From assembly GCA_016934535.1 (NCBI GenBank), contig JAFGSQ010000007.1, positions 39,996-103,995 of the forward strand: a stretch of 64,000 bases of DNA, given 5' to 3'. This stretch comes from a candidate division WOR-3 bacterium (GTDB taxonomy: Bacteria; SDB-A). The notes under the pieces were generated by a model, which saw only the letters and a list, made by a program, of their open reading frames with translations, was not told the origin of the DNA and did not search any database. Numbering within the stretch: position 1 is the stretch's first letter; every line of letters starts with the position of its first letter. Both the position numbers and the translations under genes were made by a program. Positions 1-7,522 of the stretch are shown here, in pieces.

Positions 1-1
1 T

Positions 2-466
2 TCTTTGTCGGAGAACATATCGGTTTTCAACTCTGAAATATCGCAATACTCTCAGAAAAAGGCTCTCGAAACGATGCACGCGTGGGATATTGTCGAGAAG
101 CTGCCAAGAGGACTGGACGAAGAGATCAGCGAAGGAGGATTAAATGTTTCGATGGGTGAAAGACAGCTTATTTGCCTGGCCAGAGCTGTTTTGTATGCTC
201 CCCGGATATTGATTCTTGACGAGGCGACTTCTTCCGTCGACCCAGGCACCGAAAAAAAAATACAGGCCGCGACGAACATGCTCACGACGGAAAGAACTTC
301 AATAGTGGTCGCTCACAGGCTGAGCACTATTACGCACGCTGAAAAAATAATAGTGCTTCAGAACGGCGAGATGGTTGAAGAAGGCGATCATGAAACACTT
401 CTGAAATCCGAGGGCATATACGCGAGCCTTTACAGGCTTCAGGCGGGTGAAATCATTTATGATTAG
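2..466 (+). CDS. ABC exporter subunit, C-terminal part of ATPase domain (5' truncated by window edge)
   Basis: This is the last 154 residues or so of an ABC transporter ATPase domain; the gene begins before the window. It opens just after the Q-loop (SENI), then shows a signature loop reading VSMGERQ instead of LSGGQ, a canonical Walker B with catalytic glutamate (ILILDEATSSVD) and the H-loop (VVAHRLSTI). The next gene starts 20 bases before this one ends, so the two half-transporters are translationally coupled and likely pair. The weak signature here complements a Walker B glutamate-to-aspartate change in the partner, as in BmrC/BmrD-type heterodimers. The membrane domain is not visible, so the substrate is unknown; type IV (exporter) fold is inferred from the partner. 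Confidence 0.9.
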   Translation, partial: SLSENISVFNSEISQYSQKKALETMHAWDIVEKLPRGLDEEISEGGLNVSMGERQLICLARAVLYAPRILILDEATSSVDPGTEKKIQAATNMLTTERTSIVVAHRLSTITHAEKIIVLQNGEMVEEGDHETLLKSEGIYASLYRLQAGEIIYD

Positions 467-2180
467 ATATTTCGTGTGGATATCGCGCTTCTGGAGAATG
501 CACAAACTCCACATAGTGTTTCTTGTTTTTTTCACCGTCATCTCCAGTGCCGTAGCCCTCTCTTTCCCCCTCGTGTTCAAATTTCTCCTCGACGAGATAG
601 AAAACGTCCTCGCGGGCACTTCGATGTCGGAACAGTTCAAAAAAACCCTGCTGTTTTTGGGTGCATTGGCTCTCGCGAAGTTCATCGCCGGTTTATATCC
701 CGGAGCCAGGGCGTGGCTGAATTCCAAAATAGGCCTGAACGTCAGAGACCTCGTTTTCAAGAGCATGTTATCCAAAGACTACAGGTTTTTCAACGAATTC
801 AAACCGGGAGACTTGGCGACACGTCTGACTGACGATATTGTGGAGCATCCGAGAATAGCCTGGTTCAGCTGTTCAGCTGTGTTCAGAGCGCTCGAATCCA
901 CGTCAAAGCTCGCCTTCTGCCTCGCCGTGATGTTTTACATGAACCGCCAGCTGACAATGATAGCTATATTTCCACTGCCGTTCATGCTTTACCTGTTTTA
1001 TCTCATCCAAAATAAACTCGGCCGGATAGTCATGGAAAACAGAAAAGCGACGAGCCGGACAAACGATCTTCTGGACAGCACTTTTGCCGGGATATCAATA
1101 ATAAAAGCATACAGAGCGGAAAAAGGGCAAAAGAAGCGTCTGCGGGAGCTTCTCGACAGGAGACTGAAGATAGACCTGAAAATAGCAAAGTACTTGATGT
1201 TTGTTCATTCAGCATACAGTGTTCTCGGACAGATTGGAAAAGTCGTTGTTATGTTTGTCGGAGGGCTTTTCGTCGTCAGGGGAACTATAGGTGTAGGTGA
1301 GTTTTACGCGTTTTACGTCTATCTGGACATGATTCTCGCACCGATGATGGACATCCCCAACCTGTTCGTCACTTCCAAACAGGCGTTCATATCTATTGAC
1401 CGGGAAAACGAGATTCTTGATTTTCCTTTGTCTTTGCAAACAAGCGGATCGGTTGAAACAGGAAAAATTGAGAGCATCAAGTTTGAAGACGCAGGATTCA
1501 TTTACGAAGGTGAAAAAGGCGTCCGAGGAATTGATTTCAAGGGTTCAAAAGGAGATGTCATCGCTGTCGTCGGAGAAATCGGAAGCGGAAAGAGCACTCT
1601 CCTGAAAATGATGACAGGCTTACTGCCTGTGTCCGAAGGCAGATACTTTGTAAACGGCCTTGAAATGGAGAATTATTCAAGAGAATCATATTTATCTGAA
1701 ATAGGATATGTGCCGCAGGAATCACTTCTTTTCAGCGAGACAATAAGAGAAAACGTAAAAATCGGAAGGGCTCTCGGAGAAGATGCTGTAATAGAGGCTC
1801 TGTCAGCCGTAAACATTACTTCGAGGGAAATCAACGGCGGGGCTGCAGCAAAGCTTCAGCAGGCAGGGGTCGGAGTAAGCGGAGGTCAGAAACAGAGGGT
1901 AGCAATAGCAAGGGCGATAGCCAATAAACCATCACTCATCCTGTTTGACGACTGCACTTCTGCTCTGGATTCAAAAAACGAAGAATCCCTTTGGAAGTAT
2001 CTAAAGGAAAGATATTCAAAATCCCTGATGATTGTAGTCAGTCACAGACTCGCGACAATAAAGCAGTCCGATAAAGTTCTTTTTATACATCGCGGCAGAC
2101 AACTCGCCTTCGAGAGACACGAAGATCTCATGAAAGCGAGCAGTCTGTATAGAATGATCCTAGCTTCGGAAGCTAAATAA
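447..2180 (+). CDS. ABC exporter half-transporter (membrane domain + ATPase), heterodimer partner
   Basis: A complete 577-residue half-transporter with about six N-terminal membrane helices (roughly residues 20-310) and a C-terminal ATPase domain (about 345-575). The ATPase shows Walker A GEIGSGKST, Q-loop VPQE, an intact signature VSGGQKQR, Walker B ILFDDCTSALD and H-loop VVSHRLATI. The Walker B ends in Asp-Asp rather than Asp-Glu, so its own site should hydrolyse ATP poorly. Start is GTG at 447; an in-frame ATG at 459 is equally possible because the purine-rich AGGCGGGTGA lies just before it. The family exports drugs, lipids or peptides; nothing here identifies the cargo. The gene ends 10 bases before a convergent gene. 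Confidence 0.93.
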   Translation: MKSFMIRYFVWISRFWRMHKLHIVFLVFFTVISSAVALSFPLVFKFLLDEIENVLAGTSMSEQFKKTLLFLGALALAKFIAGLYPGARAWLNSKIGLNVRDLVFKSMLSKDYRFFNEFKPGDLATRLTDDIVEHPRIAWFSCSAVFRALESTSKLAFCLAVMFYMNRQLTMIAIFPLPFMLYLFYLIQNKLGRIVMENRKATSRTNDLLDSTFAGISIIKAYRAEKGQKKRLRELLDRRLKIDLKIAKYLMFVHSAYSVLGQIGKVVVMFVGGLFVVRGTIGVGEFYAFYVYLDMILAPMMDIPNLFVTSKQAFISIDRENEILDFPLSLQTSGSVETGKIESIKFEDAGFIYEGEKGVRGIDFKGSKGDVIAVVGEIGSGKSTLLKMMTGLLPVSEGRYFVNGLEMENYSRESYLSEIGYVPQESLLFSETIRENVKIGRALGEDAVIEALSAVNITSREINGGAAAKLQQAGVGVSGGQKQRVAIARAIANKPSLILFDDCTSALDSKNEESLWKYLKERYSKSLMIVVSHRLATIKQSDKVLFIHRGRQLAFERHEDLMKASSLYRMILASEAK

Positions 2181-2189
2181 ACCGTTCAT

Positions 2190-3653
2190 TCAATCAATGA
2201 CCGTGAACCTGAAGAAAGAATCGACCCCTCCCGCACTCAGCTTAAAAACATAAATTCCGGATCCTAAATATCCCGGAGAAACATCGTATGAGTTCACTCC
2301 TTTCTCGAAGTGAATTCTTTCCGCCGGACAGGCTGTCCTTCCTGTAAGGTCGAATATTCGGATTTCAGCGTCACAGGATTGGGGAAGAGAAAAAATGACA
2401 GAAGGGCTTGAGTGGAAAACAAAAGAGGATTTGCCGGAAAATTCGGCGAAAATCGGCCTGACAATCGGTTCTTCAATTGAATTCGGGCTTTCGCCTATGT
2501 CTATGAATATAGTGTCTATTACGGTCAGGTTGTAGGGTATGCTGTCCGGTATTATGTACCAGCCGTTGTAAGTCCCACCCCAACCCATGTTTAAGTGGTA
2601 ATAGTCGTTGGTGTTGTATCCGTCTATGACGAAATTGTGTCCTTGAATCGGAGGGGGAGTCAGGGCTGTTATGTGAGCGGGCATTGCGTCTTTCATATTC
2701 TGAGAAAGCCTTTCGTAAAGGCTGTCAGAAAGAGTATCGAGAGGAGTCAAATCGCCGTAGCCGAACTTGACGTAAGCGTTGTAAGCCTGAGTCGCGCCGA
2801 AAGTGCCTGAACCGCTGCTCGTGTAAACCTGTTCCATCGCGGCGCCGCAAGCCCAGACGAGGGCTCCTTTATCCTGGTTCGTAAGCGGCGTCCCTGAGAG
2901 ATAATGGTTCCCCAGTGTGTCGAGATAGACGTTGAGCTGGGACCAGGACGGAAATCCTCTGTCCGCCCAGTCGTTGTCAATCCAGAAATTCCTTCCCGCG
3001 TAAGAATGATAATAATCGTCGGCGTCGGAAAACTGCGTGGAATTTATGTTCTCTTGATAATTGACTATCATTCCCATGGCAACAGCGGGACAGCCGGCGA
3101 TGCTTCTTTGACCGGTCTGCGGGTCTATCGGGCACATGCTGTTGTAAGGAGAGTTCTGAGTCCAGTTTGACATCAGCCATCCGCCCGTGGGAGTCGTTCC
3201 GGACGGAGGCCACTGTTCGAAATAGGGATAGCTTTTTCCGTCCAGAAGATCACGCCACTGTCCTTTAAATCCTGATATTACCGAAGCGGGTATTTGATCA
3301 AAATTCGAAAGCTTAAGTTCCAGATCAGCGACTATCAATTCGAAAAGCACGTTAGAAGTTTCTTCACAGGTTCTGCAGCGGTCTTCGTAAGAATATGCAA
3401 TAACGGGGAAAAGGTCGTCATCAGCCGTCACGATTATGTATCCTGTGGGATTAAGTTCGAAAACGTAAGCCAACGTTTCTGACGCGGAGGAACCTGAAAG
3501 GGCGAAAGAAGACACTATTACTCTTGAATCCTGCTGTCCGTCCTGGGCCAGTTTTGAAAAAGCGGCGCTGGAAGCGACTGAATGGTCGACGAAATCGGCG
3601 TTCAGACAGACGCAGAAAGAGACCAAAACGATTATTAAAGAGGCTGTTTTCAT
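2190..3653 (-). CDS. secreted C10 (streptopain-like) cysteine protease with C-terminal sorting domain
   Basis: A 487-residue exported protease. Residues 1-19 form a signal peptide. A Spi-like propeptide region follows (about 25-140, with GYIIVTADD), then the peptidase. The catalytic cysteine is in AGCPAVAMGMIVNY (Cys188) and the histidine in GHNFVIDGY (His339), followed by the conserved MGWGG. The last 85 residues are a beta-rich domain with IFDLTGR and SGIYVFKL, typical of type IX secretion sorting domains in FCB bacteria, so the protein is probably released or anchored at the cell surface. A GGAG lies about 7 bases before the ATG. It is the last gene of a four-gene minus-strand run with gaps of 13-31 bases, 31 bases after an M48 protease gene. 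Family membership is firm; the sorting route is inferred. Confidence 0.9.
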   Translation of the reverse strand: MKTASLIIVLVSFCVCLNADFVDHSVASSAAFSKLAQDGQQDSRVIVSSFALSGSSASETLAYVFELNPTGYIIVTADDDLFPVIAYSYEDRCRTCEETSNVLFELIVADLELKLSNFDQIPASVISGFKGQWRDLLDGKSYPYFEQWPPSGTTPTGGWLMSNWTQNSPYNSMCPIDPQTGQRSIAGCPAVAMGMIVNYQENINSTQFSDADDYYHSYAGRNFWIDNDWADRGFPSWSQLNVYLDTLGNHYLSGTPLTNQDKGALVWACGAAMEQVYTSSGSGTFGATQAYNAYVKFGYGDLTPLDTLSDSLYERLSQNMKDAMPAHITALTPPPIQGHNFVIDGYNTNDYYHLNMGWGGTYNGWYIIPDSIPYNLTVIDTIFIDIGESPNSIEEPIVRPIFAEFSGKSSFVFHSSPSVIFSLPQSCDAEIRIFDLTGRTACPAERIHFEKGVNSYDVSPGYLGSGIYVFKLSAGGVDSFFRFTVID

Positions 3654-3684
3654 GGAAACTCCGTATGTTGTGATTTTGAGTGAT

Positions 3685-4602
3685 TCACTTTACTATCCTG
3701 TCTGTTCGGGCCTGCGAAGTCTCCGGGTGAGAAGGCAGTCCGGTAATTTCATCGTTTATGTACGAAATTCTTTCCGAAGGAGCAGGATGAGAACCGTAGT
3801 GCGAGTCTGTGCCTTCGCTGAGTTTTTCTATGGCTTTGGCGAGTTCTTCCGGATTGTACCCGGCGACAGTCATCAAGTGAACAGCGTAAAGATCCGCCTG
3901 TTTTTCTTGTTCTTTCCCGTAGGCGCTGTCAAAAACTTTTATAATTTCATCTGTTATCGTAGAGAATATGCTTTCCACTGATATGTTCATTATGTCGTTG
4001 ACGAACCAGCTGGGAAGTTTATCGAGAGCCTGCTGGGCTTTAGCCCTTCCAATTTCGCCGCCGTATTTTTCGGCGAGTTTTATCATCGACACAAGTTTGT
4101 TCTTGTCGCTGATGGAATTAACTGCGTCTTTATGAACGACGTGTCCTATTTCGTGAGCGAGAATGCCGGCTATCTGATCTTCGTTGTCGCATGCGTTCAC
4201 CATGCCAGTAGTTATGAATATGAAGCCGCCAGGCGTCGCAAGAGCGTTTTTCTTGGGTGAATCGACGACTATGAAGACGTATCCGGAAAAGAGGTCGGTT
4301 CTGTCCGAAAATACCGCCAGAGACTGACCGATTTCGCTGATGTATTTCTGCTGTGCGGTGTTTGATGTGAAAGAATTCGAATATTTATTCAGGATGTTGG
4401 CTGCGCAGGATCTGCCGAGATAGTATTCCTGCTCAGGAGTGTATCCTTCGGAAAAAATATTGAGGGCTTCCACTATGTCGCCGGCTATTGAAATATAGTC
4501 GTTCAACGGCGTATCAATGGGTATGTCAATCGGCAGGCTCGGGAAAGCGTTTAATACCTGAGCCAGCAATACGGCGAATGATATAAATGTCAACAATTTC
4601 AT
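3685..4602 (-). CDS. periplasmic M48 family zinc metalloprotease
   Basis: A 305-residue M48 peptidase. It has a signal peptide (about 1-19, cleavage near LNA/F) and no further membrane helix, so it resembles the soluble BepA/LoiP-type periplasmic proteases rather than membrane HtpX. The zinc site is HEIGHVVH, and the third ligand is the glutamate of EKQADLYAV downstream (ExxxD pattern). GGFIFITTGMVNA before the zinc helix is typical of the family. A strong GGAGGA lies 7 bases before the ATG. Relatives of this type remove misassembled outer membrane proteins; that role is inferred. It is co-transcribed with a small secreted protein upstream (16-base gap) and the C10 protease downstream. Confidence 0.92.
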   Translation of the reverse strand: MKLLTFISFAVLLAQVLNAFPSLPIDIPIDTPLNDYISIAGDIVEALNIFSEGYTPEQEYYLGRSCAANILNKYSNSFTSNTAQQKYISEIGQSLAVFSDRTDLFSGYVFIVVDSPKKNALATPGGFIFITTGMVNACDNEDQIAGILAHEIGHVVHKDAVNSISDKNKLVSMIKLAEKYGGEIGRAKAQQALDKLPSWFVNDIMNISVESIFSTITDEIIKVFDSAYGKEQEKQADLYAVHLMTVAGYNPEELAKAIEKLSEGTDSHYGSHPAPSERISYINDEITGLPSHPETSQARTDRIVK

Positions 4603-4618
4603 TTTTTTCCTCCCGAAA

Positions 4619-4981
4619 TTATGGAGCGTAAGCTCCGACGTTGCCTTCCTGCATCCATGAATCCCATTCCGTTCCGTAATTTCTGTCGAAAGAGTGGAAA
4701 TTCCAGTTCTTTTCTATTGAGTTCAGAAGTGAAAAGCTGCTTTTCAGTTCCGAATGCTCGTTTACATAGTCGGCCTCGACCTCGGGGTTGAAATTTTTTA
4801 TGGCCGCTGCAACTTCTTCATCGGTGGCTCTTTGATCTCCGCTGTAAACAGCGTTGTTGTAATTTTCGGCTCTTTTTTGGGCTTCCTCTCTTCTCTGTTG
4901 AAACGTAGTGTTGTCGCCGCTGACGAGCGGAATGCAGAGAATCAGAAAAACTGTTGCGACTGCTGTGTATTTTTTTCTCAA
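4619..4981 (-). CDS. small secreted protein of unknown function
   Basis: A 120-residue protein with an N-terminal signal peptide (cleavage probably after VSG, near residue 22) and a charged, mostly helical mature part rich in Glu, Asn and Tyr; no known domain was recognised. The start is a TTG, supported by a near-perfect ribosome site AAAGGAGGTG six bases before it; no ATG is available in a comparable position. It lies between the CHASE2 cyclase gene (13-base gap) and the M48 protease gene (16-base gap). By position it could be a partner or substrate of the protease, which is inference only. Confidence 0.75.
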   Translation of the reverse strand: MRKKYTAVATVFLILCIPLVSGDNTTFQQRREEAQKRAENYNNAVYSGDQRATDEEVAAAIKNFNPEVEADYVNEHSELKSSFSLLNSIEKNWNFHSFDRNYGTEWDSWMQEGNVGAYAP

Positions 4982-4994
4982 AACGCACCTCCTT

Positions 4995-7406
4995 TTATTT
5001 TTCAGTTAATTCGAATATTCCTGTCCATCCGTTCGCGGGTGGATTTTTTATGTATTCCTCGCTTCTGACTGCAAGGACTTTCGAGGGTCCGTCATCGGGG
5101 AAAGAGGATAAAACGTTCTCAAACAATCTCGCAGAATCGCCGAAATTTCCGCTGAAATACATATCCAGACCCTGTCGGTAAGTTTCAAGGGCGGATTGAA
5201 ACTTCCGGTCCAGGGAGTTTTTTTTGCCGAGGAGTTCATAAATTCCTATGGGTTCCGTCTTTCCCTTCACTTTTATCAAATCTACTTTTCTCGTTTCGAA
5301 ATCGTTTTCCACTATTTCGTTGGTTGTGTGGGATATCATGGTGTTCGTGCCGTAAAATTTATTTACACCTTCCAGTCTTGAAGCCAAATTGACGGCGTCG
5401 CCTATTATTGTGTAATCCATTCGCTTGTCTGATCCGAAATTGCCAACAACCATGAAACCAGTGTTTAAACCTACTCGCATGTTCATTTTGGGTTTTCCTT
5501 CTTTTTCCCACTTGTTCCTGAGGCTGAGGAGTTTTGCTTGCATTTCGATAGCGCAGGAGCACGCTTTTTGGGCATGATCTTCAATATCCAGCGGGGCGCC
5601 CCAGAACGCAATTATAGCGTCTCCTTCGAATTTGTCGACAATGCCGTCGTGATGCGATATCACGGCACACATTGACGAAAGGTATTCGTTGAGAAGTGAG
5701 GCGACTTGTTCGGGAGGCATAGTTTCTGAAATACTTGTGAAACCTGCTATGTCTGAGAAGAAAGCTGTCATAAATTTCCTTTCTCCTCCGAGTTTAAGTT
5801 TTTCAGGGTGGCTGAGAAGCTCGTTTACGACCTTGTTTGACAGGTAGAATCCGAAAGCGTTGCGCACGAAATTCTTTTCTCTGGCTTCCCTGAAAAAACC
5901 TATGAGAGTACCCGTCACGTAGGAAAGTATCAATGCAGCGGGGACGGAAGAAAAATCTATAAAAGTTTTTCCGAAGACGTAAAAAGCCGAAACTGTCAGT
6001 GTGTATAGAGAAATCAGAGACAGGAAAATTAATGCGCTTTTTTGAATTTTCAAATTTGATCCTGAATACGATCCTGCGAAAGACATGAAGACTATGAGCG
6101 CCAATATTAGATACTTGTCATATCTGGTGCGCAAAAAGCTGTCCGAAAGCAGATTGTCGAGTATGGAAGCATGAATGAAAACGCCTCCGTCTCCGGCGTT
6201 GAAAGGATTGGGTCTGATGTCGAACAAGCCGGGAGCGCTTCCGGCGATAAATATAATCTTGTCTTTGAAAGTGTTGGGCGATATGTAATTTTTTTCAAAA
6301 TTCGATATTGCCTGTTCGACAGACGAAAATTCGTTTTCTTTAATGGAAGCTATCACACCTTCGTCAATCTCTTCGAGCATTTGTTCAACCGAGTCGTACT
6401 CGAAACCGTATATACTGTTCAAGTGTTCGTTGAAAAGTACGAATTCAATCCCCGGGTCAAGTCCCTCGTAGACTTTTTGCCTGATTTTAGAGTATTCATC
6501 GAACAGTCCCAAGTAATTATTATATTCACTGTACAGAGAATTTATTCCACCTGAATTGTAAAAAGAAGCCGATTTGAGAATTGCGGCGACTGTGTAGTTT
6601 TTGTATGTTTCGTACATGCACCCACGGAAATTTACGATGGCTTCGCCTTCACGTGAGAGAGGGATACTTCTTTCAGTGTCTTTTTCGTACAAAGTGAGTG
6701 TGTTTCCGGAAATAACCTGCGAATCAGCACCCTCTATGAGATAATAAGCGGCTAATGATATCTGAGGGTAGTAGTTTCCATTGATGTGGTATAAAAGAGG
6801 AGAGTTCCTGTAAATCCCGTCATTGTCTGATTTTATGTTGACGCCACCCGGCATGAAAACACTTTCTGATATGATTTTGTGAGGAGGCTGAGAAAAAGTG
6901 TACGAAGGAAAATGCATGTCAGTATCTTTTAGCAAGATGTTTATGCTTTTCAGGTTAAGATTTGATGAATCCGAAAAGAAATTTTCATTTTTCGAAGCCA
7001 TGAAGGCGACTATCACTTTACCGGATATTGCCGCAGAATGAGCGAGAGAAGAATCGTCTTCCGGTCCAAAAACCGAAGGTTCTGTGTATAGCACGTCCAG
7101 GATGACCGCCTTGGCTCCTCCGGCGCTCAGGTAGTCAATCAGATCGGCGGTCATTTTTCTCGGCCAAGGCCAGTAAACACCTTCTGCGGCCATTATGTCG
7201 AGTGAATTCTGGTCAATGAAAAAAAACACAATGTCTTCGTTCGGTTTTCCGGAAGAAAAAAGGAACAGTTTTCTCCTTGCGTCTGAAGTAAAAAACTCGA
7301 GTCTTGAGAAAAATCCTGCTTCGAAAGCGAGAAATACGGACAGAGCCCAGAATAATCCCGTGACCAGGGGAAAAAAGGTTTTTTGTATTATTTTTCTTTT
7401 AGTCAT
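4995..7406 (-). CDS. CHASE2-domain membrane adenylate cyclase (class III)
   Basis: An 803-residue transmembrane receptor cyclase. One membrane helix (about 12-32) leads into an extracytoplasmic CHASE2 sensor (about 35-425). Three more helices (about 431-450, 456-478, 484-505) follow, then a cytoplasmic class III cyclase domain (about 543-715). The metal-binding aspartates are in FFSDIAGFT (Asp552) and FEGDAIIAF (Asp596), and the transition-state Asn673 and Arg677 are in DAVNLASRLE. Lys592 and Thr666 at the base-recognition positions favour ATP, so cAMP is the likely product. A short helical tail (about 730-803) may be TPR-like. It is the first gene of the operon with the two proteases; a TAGACA-17-TATAAT promoter lies just upstream and no ribosome site is visible before the ATG. 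The CHASE2 ligand is unknown. Confidence 0.93.
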   Translation of the reverse strand: MTKRKIIQKTFFPLVTGLFWALSVFLAFEAGFFSRLEFFTSDARRKLFLFSSGKPNEDIVFFFIDQNSLDIMAAEGVYWPWPRKMTADLIDYLSAGGAKAVILDVLYTEPSVFGPEDDSSLAHSAAISGKVIVAFMASKNENFFSDSSNLNLKSINILLKDTDMHFPSYTFSQPPHKIISESVFMPGGVNIKSDNDGIYRNSPLLYHINGNYYPQISLAAYYLIEGADSQVISGNTLTLYEKDTERSIPLSREGEAIVNFRGCMYETYKNYTVAAILKSASFYNSGGINSLYSEYNNYLGLFDEYSKIRQKVYEGLDPGIEFVLFNEHLNSIYGFEYDSVEQMLEEIDEGVIASIKENEFSSVEQAISNFEKNYISPNTFKDKIIFIAGSAPGLFDIRPNPFNAGDGGVFIHASILDNLLSDSFLRTRYDKYLILALIVFMSFAGSYSGSNLKIQKSALIFLSLISLYTLTVSAFYVFGKTFIDFSSVPAALILSYVTGTLIGFFREAREKNFVRNAFGFYLSNKVVNELLSHPEKLKLGGERKFMTAFFSDIAGFTSISETMPPEQVASLLNEYLSSMCAVISHHDGIVDKFEGDAIIAFWGAPLDIEDHAQKACSCAIEMQAKLLSLRNKWEKEGKPKMNMRVGLNTGFMVVGNFGSDKRMDYTIIGDAVNLASRLEGVNKFYGTNTMISHTTNEIVENDFETRKVDLIKVKGKTEPIGIYELLGKKNSLDRKFQSALETYRQGLDMYFSGNFGDSARLFENVLSSFPDDGPSKVLAVRSEEYIKNPPANGWTGIFELTEK

Positions 7407-7429
7407 TTTGTGAATTGTGAAATTTTATA

Positions 7430-7458
7430 ATTATAAGCTTCTTTGCGCCCGATGTCTA
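7430..7458 (-). promoter_or_regulatory. sigma70-type promoter for the CHASE2 cyclase operon
   Basis: On the minus strand TAGACA (7458-7453) is followed after exactly 17 bases by TATAAT (7435-7430). Transcription would start near 7423, about 17 bases before the ATG at 7406, giving a very short leader with no Shine-Dalgarno sequence. The match is strong (5 of 6 and 6 of 6), but no start site has been measured. Confidence 0.6.
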
Positions 7459-7473
7459 TCGGCCAAGGATAAG

Positions 7474-7502
7474 TTGATTTGATACAACAGGGATATTAAA
7501 AT
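7474..7502 (+). promoter_or_regulatory. candidate promoter for the propeller/C39-like secreted protein
   Basis: TTGATT (7474-7479) and TAAAAT (7497-7502) are spaced by 17 bases on the plus strand, upstream of AAGGAAGG and the ATG at 7523. It lies back to back with, and slightly overlaps, the oppositely directed promoter at 7430-7458, so one bound regulator could affect both. The match to consensus is moderate. Confidence 0.4.
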
Positions 7503-7522
7503 TCACTTAAAGGAAGGTAAAA

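Noticed and set aside
2181..2204. Imperfect hairpin between the convergent ABC and C10 genes as a terminator
   Set aside because: The stem has mismatches and no T-run on either strand follows closely; too weak to claim.
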